Below, one piece after another: positions 1-6,072 of a stretch of 9,044 nt of DNA; within the stretch, counting starts at the first letter, position 1; every line of letters begins with the position of its first letter. The notes below the pieces were generated by a model. That model was not told the DNA's origin. It did not search any database and saw only the letters and a list, made by a program, of their open reading frames with translations. The stretch comes from Atribacterota bacterium (GTDB taxonomy: Bacteria > Atribacterota > Phoenicimicrobiia > Phoenicimicrobiales > Phoenicimicrobiaceae). Location: assembly GCA_030666935.1 (NCBI GenBank), contig DAOUWX010000063.1, forward strand, positions 1 to 9,044, read 5' to 3'. The position numbers were made by a program, and so were the translations under genes.

Positions 1-1
1 A

Positions 2-442
2 AATATCAACAAAGGTGGAACATTGGCAGTAATCGGAGATTTAAAAGAGATGAGCACAGATTATATTCGTGCAGCAACTTTTAAAGGATACGGAGTGACT
101 TTGATTGTAGGTATAGGAATTCCAATTCCTATTATGAATAGTGAAATAATGAAAAGTGTGGCTGTAAAAGATGAAGATATATGGACTGAGATAATTGATT
201 ATAGTTTTCCTCATTTTAAAAGGCCCTCTTTGGGCAGGGTAAATTACAAACAATTAAGGGAGGGGAATATTACCATTCGAGGGAAAGATGTTCACACCTC
301 CCCCCTTTCCAGTTATGCTAAAGCTCGAGAAATTGCCCAAAAATTAAAAGAAGAAATATTAAGAGGAAAGTTTTTATTACAGGAACCTATCCAGAAATTT
401 CCACAGAAAAGTAAATTTAAATCTTTATTGGAAATTCATTAA
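2..442 (+). CDS. Homocysteine biosynthesis protein, HcyBio/DUF39 family (COG1900), 5'-truncated
   Basis: This is the C-terminal part (about 146 residues) of a DUF39/HcyBio protein; the frame is open to the window edge, so the real start lies upstream. A TTG at 23 sits inside the conserved GGTLAVIGDLK stretch and is not a plausible start. Family hallmarks seen are GGTL-x-VIGDLK, a GYGV segment followed by GIGIPIPI-x-N, and a VKDEDI-x-x-x-I-x-DYS block. In methanogens and sulfate reducers this family is needed to make homocysteine from aspartate semialdehyde and sulfide, without O-acyl-homoserine. The conserved N-terminal half, including any catalytic cysteine, is not visible. No CBS domains follow the core, so this resembles the short form. 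Two partner genes of the same pathway follow directly, the first 70 bases downstream, which strongly supports the call. Confidence 0.9.
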   Translation, partial: NINKGGTLAVIGDLKEMSTDYIRAATFKGYGVTLIVGIGIPIPIMNSEIMKSVAVKDEDIWTEIIDYSFPHFKRPSLGRVNYKQLREGNITIRGKDVHTSPLSSYAKAREIAQKLKEEILRGKFLLQEPIQKFPQKSKFKSLLEIH

Positions 443-512
443 AAGCAATACTTTATACGAAAAATTTTAAGTTTTAAACTAACGACTAATTTATAATAAA
501 GGAATGATTTAA

Positions 513-920
513 ATGTTAAGCAAGAAAGTAATTTTTACATTTTCTCCTCAAAATGTTGAGAGACCCGTAACCTATCAACTGATAAAAGATTATAACTTGT
601 GGATAAATATTTTACAGGCAAAATTTGAACCAAGTTTAGGGGGGAAATTAGTTTTAGAACTCAAGGGAGAAGATAAGCAGATAAAAGAAGGCTTAAATTT
701 TGTCAGGCAGATTGGTGTAGGGATTGAGCTATTAGAGCAAGAGGTATTATGGGATGAAAAGAAATGTATCGATTGTGGGGCTTGTATCTCTATTTGTCCG
801 ACCGGTGTATTATCTTTAGACAAAGAAACTTTTAAGTTAAAGTTTGATTACGAAAAGTGTATTGTTTGTGGTAATTGTGTAGAGGCTTGTCCTTTACAGG
901 CAATTAAAGTCATTTTTTAA
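513..920 (+). CDS. NIL domain / 2x[4Fe-4S] ferredoxin protein, homocysteine biosynthesis partner
   Basis: A small 135-residue cytosolic protein with two parts. Residues about 4-78 form a NIL-type ligand-binding domain (FTFSPQNVERPVTYQLIKDY start). Residues about 82-135 form a bacterial-type ferredoxin with two complete cluster motifs: C85-x2-C88-x2-C91-x3-C95-P and C116-x2-C119-x2-C122-x3-C126-P. The family is the recognised companion of HcyBio/DUF39 proteins, where it is thought to supply electrons or handle sulfur during homocysteine formation. The start is supported by an AAGGA motif at 499-503, nine bases upstream; the only nearby upstream in-register alternative, an ATG at 504, runs into TAA at once. 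It lies 70 bases after the HcyBio gene and 30 bases before the UPF0280 gene, consistent with one operon. NIL domains also occur in methionine ABC transporters, but the ferredoxin half rules that out here. Confidence 0.92.
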   Translation: MLSKKVIFTFSPQNVERPVTYQLIKDYNLWINILQAKFEPSLGGKLVLELKGEDKQIKEGLNFVRQIGVGIELLEQEVLWDEKKCIDCGACISICPTGVLSLDKETFKLKFDYEKCIVCGNCVEACPLQAIKVIF

Positions 921-950
921 AAAAGATTAAAGTAAGCGAGAAGAAAAGCA

Positions 951-1703
951 ATGATTTTTCCTCAAACTAATAAAATAGAATATAAAGAAAGGAAATACCG
1001 AAATTTAATTGAAGAAAAGGATTTAATTTCTTTTCAAATAAAGGAAGAAGAAAGCGATCTATTTATAAGGGCAAATCAAGAATTAAGTTTCTATGCGCAA
1101 CAGATGATTTCAAACTTTAGAAAACAGATAGAGAATTATATTTATAGCTACCCTTTATTTAAAAGCACTCTTTTGCCCTATTCCCAGGACAAAAAGGCTC
1201 CCGAGATAATCAAGTCTATGATTCACACAACAGCCTTATGTGGAGTTGGGCCTATGGCTGCAGTGGCAGGAGCAATAGCTGAATTTGTAGGGAGGGAACT
1301 TTTAAATTATTCTTCAGAAGTAATAGTAGAAAACGGTGGGGATATTTTTATCAAGAGTAATAAAGTGAGAAAGGTAAGTATATTTGCCGGGAGTTCTCCT
1401 TTTAGTCAGAGAATTATTTTAAAGATAGGGATACAAGAGAATTATATAGGGGTTTGCACATCTTCTGGCATGGTGGGTCCTTCTTTAAGTTTTGGGCAAG
1501 CGGACGCGGTTACCGTAATTTCTGATTCTGTTTTACTTGCTGATGCTGCTGCTACGGCAGTAGGCAATATAATTAAAACCCGAAAAGTTATAGAACAAGG
1601 CTTAATTTATGCCCAAAAGATAAAAGGGGTAAAGGGTGTAGTAATAATAAAAGATGATAAGATGGGTCTATGGGGAGATATTAATTTTACTGTGCTAAAA
1701 TAG
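951..1703 (+). CDS. UPF0280 family protein (COG2122), sulfide assimilation for homocysteine
   Basis: A 250-residue protein of full family length. Seen in the sequence are CGVGPMAAVAG (97-107), VENGGDIF (126-133), an IFAG-x-SP segment (144-150), GVCTSSG-x-VG (167-176), SFGQADAV (180-187) and ADAAATA-x-GN (197-206), all signatures of UPF0280, which is distantly related to the ApbE fold. A COG2122 member in Methanosarcina supports growth on low sulfide, and the family co-occurs with HcyBio and NIL-ferredoxin proteins, so a role in delivering sulfur for homocysteine synthesis is likely. The chemistry is not settled. C169 in GVCTSSG is a conserved cysteine. C97 takes the place where I recall alanine as more usual, so it may be lineage-specific. 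The Shine-Dalgarno is weak (GAGAAG about ten bases upstream). The gene ends the first cluster and is followed by a 354-base gap. Confidence 0.88.
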   Translation: MIFPQTNKIEYKERKYRNLIEEKDLISFQIKEEESDLFIRANQELSFYAQQMISNFRKQIENYIYSYPLFKSTLLPYSQDKKAPEIIKSMIHTTALCGVGPMAAVAGAIAEFVGRELLNYSSEVIVENGGDIFIKSNKVRKVSIFAGSSPFSQRIILKIGIQENYIGVCTSSGMVGPSLSFGQADAVTVISDSVLLADAAATAVGNIIKTRKVIEQGLIYAQKIKGVKGVVIIKDDKMGLWGDINFTVLK

Positions 1704-1713
1704 AAAAAGATAA

Positions 1714-1746
1714 TAAGCAAACTCTTAATGCGTTTTTTTTTGCTTA
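1714..1746 (+). terminator. Weak terminator candidate after the UPF0280 gene
   Basis: An 8-base inverted repeat (TAAGCAAA at 1714-1721, TTTGCTTA at 1739-1746) encloses a run of nine T at 1733-1741, starting 10 bases after the stop codon. The position is right for a terminator. The stem is AT-rich and the T-run lies inside the hairpin rather than after it, so this is not a classical intrinsic terminator and the call is tentative. Confidence 0.25.
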
Positions 1747-1837
1747 AGATGAGATTTTGTGAATTGTTAGACTGATAAGGACTGGGTGTAGACGATCTGT
1801 ACTAGTAAAGCGTTTCCTTAATAATATTACAACGATT

Positions 1838-1940
1838 TGTCATTGCGAGCGATAGCGAAGCAATCTCAAGTCCTTACAAATCAAGGGATTGCTTCCCCTG
1901 CTTTCGCTGGGGCAGGCTTACTTCGCTTCTCGCAATAACA
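1838..1940. repeat. Imperfect palindromic intergenic repeat (REP/MITE-like), interrupted right arm
   Basis: The outer arms TGTCATTGCGAG (1838-1849) and CTCGCAATAACA (1929-1940) pair at 11 of 12 positions. The inner GAAGCAATC (1857-1865) pairs perfectly with GATTGCTTC (1887-1895). AGCGAAG (1854-1860) also has a perfect complement at 1921-1927, which implies the right arm was split by roughly 25-29 extra bases (about 1892-1920). That extra segment has its own small hairpin, CCTGC (1897-1901) with GCAGG (1912-1916). The CATTGCGAGCG...GCGAAGCAATC core resembles a palindrome I recognise as recurring between genes in many bacterial genomes. Its base composition contrasts with the surrounding AT-rich DNA. 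Copy number in this genome cannot be seen from one window. Confidence 0.75.
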
Positions 1941-2006
1941 GAACGAAATGCAAAGGTATTTAGAAAATGATCTACTGGGTAACCATTGGATCGAGAATTA
2001 GTAAAT

Positions 2007-2036
2007 TTGTTAATTTAAAAATTAAACATTTTTTAT
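2007..2036 (+). promoter_or_regulatory. Weak sigma-70-like promoter candidate upstream of proC
   Basis: TTGTTA (2007-2012) and TTTTAT (2031-2036), 18 bases apart, each match the consensus hexamers at four of six positions. A perfect 14-base palindrome, TAATTT-AA-AAATTA (2011-2024), lies between them and could be an operator. In DNA this AT-rich both signals can arise by chance. The main support is location: a promoter is expected after the long gap and before the proC-led gene series. Confidence 0.25.
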
Positions 2037-2057
2037 CGAAAGGGGAATATAAATATT

Positions 2058-2873
2058 ATGCTCACAAATAAAAAAGTTGCTATAATTGGAGTGGGAAAAA
2101 TAGGGGAAACTCTTCTTAATGGTATGATCAAAAATAATTTAGTGAAGGAAGAAAATATAGCCGGAAGTACTGCCCAAGAAGCACATGCTCAAAAGATAAA
2201 CAAAAAATATGGCATTAAAACTTATATTAATAATAAAGAAATGATTCTAGGTAAAGATATAATTATACTTGCGATTAAGCCCCAAATGATGAAAAAAGTA
2301 CTTTCTAATATCAAAGACATAATTTCCGAAAAACAGTTGATAATATCCATTGCTGCGGCTACTAGTACTCAATTTATAGAGGAATGTTTGGAAAAGAATA
2401 TCCCGGTAATCAGGGCTATGCCCAATACACCCGCCTTAATTAATGAAGGTATGACTGTTCTTTGCCCGGGAAAGTATATTGATGAAAATCACATTCAGAT
2501 GGCTATAGATATCTTTGGAGCAATAGGGTTAGTGGAGGTTATTCACCGGGAAGAATTAATGGATGTAGTTACAGCCTTATCGGGCAGTGGTCCGGCATAT
2601 GCCTATATAATCATCGAGTCTTTAACTGAAGGAGGAGTAAGAATGGGTCTACCTCGCGAATTGGCTAAAAAATTAACCACTCAAACCTTTTTGGGAGCAT
2701 CAAAGATGGTATTAGAAACAGGAATGCATCCGGCTTTACTAAAGGATGCTGTAACTACTCCTGCGGGAGTTACAGTAGATGGATTGATGGAATTAGAAGA
2801 TGGAGGAATAAGAGTGGCTCTCATTAAGGCAATTAGCCGGGCAACAGAAAAATCTAAGGAAATTTCTCGATAA
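2058..2873 (+). CDS. proC: Pyrroline-5-carboxylate reductase
   Basis: Reduces 1-pyrroline-5-carboxylate to L-proline with NAD(P)H, the last step of proline synthesis, in the cytosol. At 271 residues it is full length. The N-terminal Rossmann fold shows GVGKIG (11-16), where the family more often has G-x-GNM. It is followed by LAIKPQ (71-76) and RAMPNTPA (119-126). The C-terminal dimer and catalytic domain shows ALSGSGPAY (173-181) and TTPAGVTVDGL (233-243), which fits the P5CR signature. An AGGGG motif at 2041-2045 lies 12 bases before the ATG, a rather long spacing. The next gene begins 31 bases after the stop. The neighbours concern methionine and one-carbon metabolism, so proC looks like a passenger in this series; nothing in its sequence suggests a changed function. 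Confidence 0.95.
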   Translation: MLTNKKVAIIGVGKIGETLLNGMIKNNLVKEENIAGSTAQEAHAQKINKKYGIKTYINNKEMILGKDIIILAIKPQMMKKVLSNIKDIISEKQLIISIAAATSTQFIEECLEKNIPVIRAMPNTPALINEGMTVLCPGKYIDENHIQMAIDIFGAIGLVEVIHREELMDVVTALSGSGPAYAYIIIESLTEGGVRMGLPRELAKKLTTQTFLGASKMVLETGMHPALLKDAVTTPAGVTVDGLMELEDGGIRVALIKAISRATEKSKEISR

Positions 2874-2904
2874 AAAGGTATTTAATGAGAGAGGGAGATA
2901 ATTT

Positions 2905-3540
2905 ATGGTAGATCTAAAGGAGTTGTCAGAGGTTCTATTTCGAGGTGATGTTTCCAGAGTAAAAGAAATTATTCTAAGAGCTTTACAAGAAAAGAAAACT
3001 CCTAAGGAAATTTTGGAGCAGGGCCTAATTAAAGGAATGAATGTTGTCGGAATAAAATTTAAGAACAATGAAATTTTTCTTCCTGAAGTATTATTGGCTT
3101 CTCGAGCGATGCATGGAGGGTTGGAGCTACTCCAGCCTGAACTAATCAAAAGCGGAGTAAAGGCCGTAGGCAAGGTGATAATCGGTACTGCAAAGGGCGA
3201 TTTACACGATATTGGCAAGAATTTAGTAGCTATGATGTTAAGAGGAGGAGGATTTGAAGTTATAGATTTAGGGATAGATGTCCCTCCTGAAAAATTTTTA
3301 AAAGCCTCTCAGGAGCATCAACCGGATATTGTGGGCATATCCGCTCTACTGACTACTACTATGATTGGCATGGTGGATGTAATAACTATTTTAAAAGAAG
3401 CAGGCTTAAAAAATAAGATTAAAGTAATGGTAGGAGGGGCACCGGTTACCCAGGGATTTGCTGATGAGATTGCTGCAGATGTATATGCTCCAAATGCTGC
3501 ATCGGCAGTAGATAAGGCCAGAGAATTATTAAAAATTTAA
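2905..3540 (+). CDS. Stand-alone corrinoid (B12-binding) methyl-carrier protein, MetH/MtaC type
   Basis: A 211-residue methyl-carrier protein. Residues about 1-85 are the helical cap domain that shields methylcobalamin (GM-x-x-VG-x-x-F around 44-52 and FLPEVL-x-AS-x-AM at 58-69). Residues about 88-211 are the cobalamin-binding Rossmann-like domain. The cobalt-ligating motif D99-x-H101-x-x-G104 is intact, with H101 as predicted lower ligand, and S146-x-L148 plus VGGAPVT (176-182) contact the nucleotide tail in relatives. The layout matches MetH domain 3 and the corrinoid subunits of methylotrophic methyltransferases. A GAGGGA Shine-Dalgarno (2891-2896) supports the start. A pterin methyltransferase gene follows after 14 bases. 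With metF and a MetH-type reactivase downstream, it probably carries the methyl group towards homocysteine, although a role in demethylating an external methyl donor cannot be excluded. Confidence 0.92.
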   Translation: MVDLKELSEVLFRGDVSRVKEIILRALQEKKTPKEILEQGLIKGMNVVGIKFKNNEIFLPEVLLASRAMHGGLELLQPELIKSGVKAVGKVIIGTAKGDLHDIGKNLVAMMLRGGGFEVIDLGIDVPPEKFLKASQEHQPDIVGISALLTTTMIGMVDVITILKEAGLKNKIKVMVGGAPVTQGFADEIAADVYAPNAASAVDKARELLKI

Positions 3541-3554
3541 GAGGATAATTTGAA

Positions 3555-4355
3555 ATGTTGATTGTTGGAGAAAAGATAAATTCCAGTCGAAAAAATATTA
3601 AAAATATGGTGGAAGGCAAAAACAAAGAGTTTATTCAAGAGCTGGCCCAAAAACAGGTTGAAGGTGGAGCTCAAATGTTGGATTTAAATATCGGGACAAT
3701 TAGAAATAGCGAATCGGAAGATATGAAATGGTTGGTAAAGACGGTTCAAGCAGCAGTGGATGTTCCTTTATGCATCGATAGCCCTAACCATGAAGTGATA
3801 AAGGCGGGGTTAGAAGTATATGATTGGAACAAAGGTAAAGCCTTGATTAATTCAGTAACAGGAGAGAAAGAAAAACTGGAGTTAATTTTACCCTTAGTAA
3901 AAAAATGTAAGTGTTCGGTGGTAGCCCTTACTATGGATGAACGGGGTATCCCTCAGAATTCAAAAGAGAGATTTACAATTGCTGATGGATTAATAAGGAA
4001 ACTTACCAATGAAGGAATTCCCACAGAAGATATATATATTGATCCTTTAACTTTGCCGGTCAGTGCCAATATTCAAAATTCCAATACTGTTCTGGAGACT
4101 TTAAAAAGAATTAAGGATTCATATCCTGAAGTTAAAACAATTATAGGATTAAGTAATATTTCCTACGGGTTGCCGGAAAGAAGATTGATTAATCAAAATT
4201 TTGTAATTTTAGCAATGGCTTGTGGTCTTGATGCGGTAATATTAGATTCCACTGATCAGAAGATAATGGCCTTAATTAAAGCAACCAACCTTTTATTGGG
4301 TAAAGATGAATTTTGCGGGCAATATCTTAAGGCTTTTCGAGAAGGAAAATTATAA
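3555..4355 (+). CDS. Methyltetrahydrofolate:corrinoid methyltransferase, AcsE/MetH pterin-domain type
   Basis: Transfers the N5-methyl group of methyltetrahydrofolate to the cobalt of a corrinoid protein (or the reverse). The 266-residue protein is a single pterin-binding TIM barrel, close in length and sequence pattern to acetogen AcsE. Visible landmarks are GEKIN (5-9), EGGA-x-x-LDLN (36-45), C-x-DS with D75, LINS with N99, LTM-x-x-x-GIP (125-133), DPLTLP (163-168) and GLSN with N201. D75, N99 and N201 match the pterin-binding and methyl-activating residues known in AcsE/MetH. GAGGA at 3541-3545 supports the start. It lies 14 bases after the corrinoid protein and 14 bases before metF, so the three are almost certainly co-transcribed. 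AcsE usually sits beside the acetyl-CoA pathway corrinoid iron-sulfur protein; here the partner is a MetH-like corrinoid protein, which favours methionine synthesis. Confidence 0.9.
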   Translation: MLIVGEKINSSRKNIKNMVEGKNKEFIQELAQKQVEGGAQMLDLNIGTIRNSESEDMKWLVKTVQAAVDVPLCIDSPNHEVIKAGLEVYDWNKGKALINSVTGEKEKLELILPLVKKCKCSVVALTMDERGIPQNSKERFTIADGLIRKLTNEGIPTEDIYIDPLTLPVSANIQNSNTVLETLKRIKDSYPEVKTIIGLSNISYGLPERRLINQNFVILAMACGLDAVILDSTDQKIMALIKATNLLLGKDEFCGQYLKAFREGKL

Positions 4356-4369
4356 TTTTATCCGAAGGC

Positions 4370-5254
4370 ATGAAAGGCGACAATAAAGTTATGAATCTAA
4401 GAGAGAAATTAGCGTCAAAAAAATTTGTGGTAACGGTGGAACTAGATCCCCCAAAAACTTTAAATTTAGATAAAATTTTAACAGAAGTAAATAGTGCTAA
4501 TTTTAGAAAAATTGTAGATGCGGTAAATGTTACTGATTGTCCTCTGGCTAAATTAAGAATGAGCCCCATTGCCCTTTCTCATATTATTCAGGAAAGAATA
4601 GGTTTAGAAGCAATCTTTCATATAACCTGCCGAGATAGAAATTTATTGGGTTTACAGGCTGAGCTTTTAGGTGCATCTGCTTTGGGGGTAAGGAATATTT
4701 TGGCTTTAACCGGAGACCCTCCCGAGGTTGGTGATTATATTATGGCGACTGGTGTTTTTGACGTAGATTCTATTGGATTAGTAAGAATGGTAAACAAATT
4801 AAATAATGGATATGAGTACGGTGGTAATGAGCTTAAAGATAAAACAAATTTTTTTATCGGGATAGCGGTTAATCCCACTGCTCAAGATTTAACCAAGGAG
4901 ATAAAACGGTTTGAGGAAAAAGTATCGGCTGGGGCTAACTTTATTCAAACCCAACCCATTTACGATATAGGGCTACTGGAAAGATTTTTAAAACTTAGCG
5001 CTCATATCAATATACCAAAAATTATCGGGATTATGCCTTTAAAAAGTTATAAGATGGTTGAATATTTAAATAATAATTTGCCCGGTATCTTTGTTCCTCC
5101 CGAAGTAAAAGAGAGAATGAAGGGGAAGGATGTAGAGGAGGGAATAAATATATCCCGAGAATTTATTAGTAAAATACGTAAATTTAAAGAAGTAGTCGGA
5201 ATTCATATATTCCCTTTGCGAGATATGGATTTAATCTGCCGCTTGTTAAATTAG
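4370..5254 (+). CDS. metF: 5,10-methylenetetrahydrofolate reductase
   Basis: Reduces methylene- to methyl-tetrahydrofolate with FAD, supplying the methyl group for the preceding methyltransferase. It has 294 residues and one TIM barrel, normal for a bacterial MetF. Seen are the catalytic glutamate in VTVELDPPK (E24), HITCRDRN (84-91), the flavin-binding LTGDPPEVGDY (113-123), QTQPIYD (193-199) and GIMPL (220-224). The first ATG has no well-placed Shine-Dalgarno. A second in-frame ATG at 4391 (residue 8) has AAAGGCGA about 12-18 bases upstream and starts close to where homologues usually begin, so the true start may be there. No MetV-like zinc/iron-sulfur partner is seen next to it. The electron donor cannot be told from sequence. 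A 95-base gap with a long hairpin follows. Confidence 0.93.
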   Translation: MKGDNKVMNLREKLASKKFVVTVELDPPKTLNLDKILTEVNSANFRKIVDAVNVTDCPLAKLRMSPIALSHIIQERIGLEAIFHITCRDRNLLGLQAELLGASALGVRNILALTGDPPEVGDYIMATGVFDVDSIGLVRMVNKLNNGYEYGGNELKDKTNFFIGIAVNPTAQDLTKEIKRFEEKVSAGANFIQTQPIYDIGLLERFLKLSAHINIPKIIGIMPLKSYKMVEYLNNNLPGIFVPPEVKERMKGKDVEEGINISREFISKIRKFKEVVGIHIFPLRDMDLICRLLN

Positions 5255-5257
5255 TTA

Positions 5258-5329
5258 GCTGGTTTTCTAGTTAGCTAGTTAAATAGTTTAATACTAATAA
5301 TTCATTAACTAGTTAACCAAGTAACCAAC
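5258..5329. repeat. Long imperfect inverted repeat between metF and the reactivation-domain gene
   Basis: The arms 5258-5282 and 5305-5329 pair around a 22-base AT-rich loop (5283-5304). The inner 13 positions (5270-5282 with 5305-5317) pair throughout, with one G-T wobble, and further pairs extend the stem outwards through GCTGG/CCAAC-type segments. The arms are built from TTAG/CTAG-type units (CTAGTTAGCTAGTTAA on the left, TTAACTAGTTAACCAA on the right), so they are internally repetitive. No T-run follows, which argues against an intrinsic terminator. It could be a dispersed repeat, an mRNA-stabilising hairpin or an attenuator. Confidence 0.6.
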
Positions 5330-5349
5330 GAACGAATCAAGATAAAGAG

Positions 5350-6048
5350 ATGAAAGACATGAAGATAATAAAAGATATTAAATTAAATATAGACAGAGGT
5401 GAAGTATTACGATACCAGGAATATAGTAAAAAAAAGGTTAAAAAACCTAATCAAAATATTTTAAGGATTACCGAAGAGGAAATTAATCGAGGTTATAATC
5501 TTTTTAAGCCTCAGGGTACTTATTCCTTGATTAAAATTACATGCTTTACACTAAAGGGAAAGATTAATTTAGAGAGTGAGCTTGTTTTTAGATTTTCTAA
5601 ATCTGTAATTAATCAATTAAAAGGGGCAAGCTACTTGCTTGTGGGAGTGGTTACTATAGGGGATTTTTTAGAAAAGAAAGTTTCTGAATTATTCTCTCAA
5701 GGAGAATATCCTCGGGCATTAGCTTTAGATGCAGTAGGGACTGTAGCTGTCGAAGACTTTAGCCGTGAAGTTAGGAAATTAGCCCGTCAAGAAGCAAAAG
5801 AACAGGGTTTTAAAACGAGTAGACATTTTTCTCCCGGTTATGGTGGTTGGGAAGTATCTCAACAAGACATTATCTTTAAAAGTATTCCTGCTGATAATAT
5901 CGGAGTAAGACTGACCAAAGGTTACATGATGTTACCCCAAAAGTCATTATCCTGGGCAATTGGTGTAGGCAAAGAAATAATTACTCCTTCTGAAGAAGAT
6001 AATATCTGTGGAAATTGTCAGTCTAAATTCTGTAATTATAAATTATAA
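5350..6048 (+). CDS. Stand-alone MetH-type reactivation (activation-domain) protein with C-terminal cysteine motif
   Basis: A 232-residue protein resembling the fourth domain of cobalamin-dependent methionine synthase, which binds SAM and rescues cob(II)alamin by reductive methylation. The key segment is R158-HFSPGYGGW (158-167) followed by Q171/Q172, the family's R-x-x-PGY SAM-binding signature, then GVRLT and MMLPQKSLSW (193-202). A central block, YLLVGVVTIGDFLEKK to DAVGTVAVED (95-136), is also typical. At the very C-terminus is C220-x2-C223-x4-C228, absent from E. coli-type MetH, which could bind a metal or Fe-S cluster. The start could be M1 or M4 (5359), since Shine-Dalgarno signals are weak for both. 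Its place after corrinoid protein, methyltransferase and metF indicates that it reactivates the corrinoid protein encoded at 2905-3540. Confidence 0.85.
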   Translation: MKDMKIIKDIKLNIDRGEVLRYQEYSKKKVKKPNQNILRITEEEINRGYNLFKPQGTYSLIKITCFTLKGKINLESELVFRFSKSVINQLKGASYLLVGVVTIGDFLEKKVSELFSQGEYPRALALDAVGTVAVEDFSREVRKLARQEAKEQGFKTSRHFSPGYGGWEVSQQDIIFKSIPADNIGVRLTKGYMMLPQKSLSWAIGVGKEIITPSEEDNICGNCQSKFCNYKL

Positions 6049-6072
6049 ATTTTATTAAACAAGGAGGAAACA

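Larger units (their letters stand above)
1704..2057 (+). other. 354-base noncoding gap between the homocysteine cluster and proC
   Basis: No open frame with coding character, tRNA or recognisable riboswitch is visible here. The gap holds a T-rich run just after the UPF0280 gene, a composite palindromic repeat in the middle, and an AT-rich stretch before proC with weak promoter-like hexamers. Its centre is visibly richer in G and C than either flank, which suggests an inserted repeat element. It is the only large break in the window and probably separates two transcription units. Confidence 0.7.

Noticed and set aside
23..25. TTG as the start of a 139-residue protein at the left edge
   Set aside because: The frame remains open to the window edge and the residues before it (GGT) belong to the conserved HcyBio motif, so the gene is truncated, not started here.
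492..497. TATAAT hexamer upstream of the NIL-ferredoxin gene as a -10 promoter element
   Set aside because: No TTGACA-like box lies at suitable spacing, the hexamer almost abuts the ribosome-binding site, and such strings are frequent in AT-rich DNA; the gene more likely shares the HcyBio transcript.
1838..1940. CRISPR array or attachment site
   Set aside because: There is a single composite palindrome without regularly spaced repeats or spacers, and no integrase or cas gene nearby.
1704..2057. Riboswitch (SAM or cobalamin), T-box or tRNA in the long gap, which would fit the metabolic context
   Set aside because: No cobalamin-box-like, SAM-riboswitch-like or T-box-like conserved strings and no cloverleaf were seen; the structure present is explained by the palindromic repeat.
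2793..3218. 141-residue open frame on the minus strand across the end of proC and the corrinoid gene
   Set aside because: It is antisense to two well-supported genes, shows no recognisable family features, and is explained as a shadow of their codon use.
3555..5254. Wood-Ljungdahl acetyl-CoA pathway cluster based on the AcsE-like protein and metF
   Set aside because: No corrinoid iron-sulfur protein subunits, CO dehydrogenase/acetyl-CoA synthase or MetV-like gene is present, and the corrinoid partner is of MetH type.
2905..6048. Methylotrophic demethylase system (corrinoid protein plus methyltransferase II plus activator)
   Set aside because: Not excluded but less likely: no methyltransferase I is present and the reactivator is the SAM-binding MetH type, not the ATP-dependent RamA/RACE iron-sulfur type usual in such systems; the homocysteine genes nearby favour methionine synthesis.
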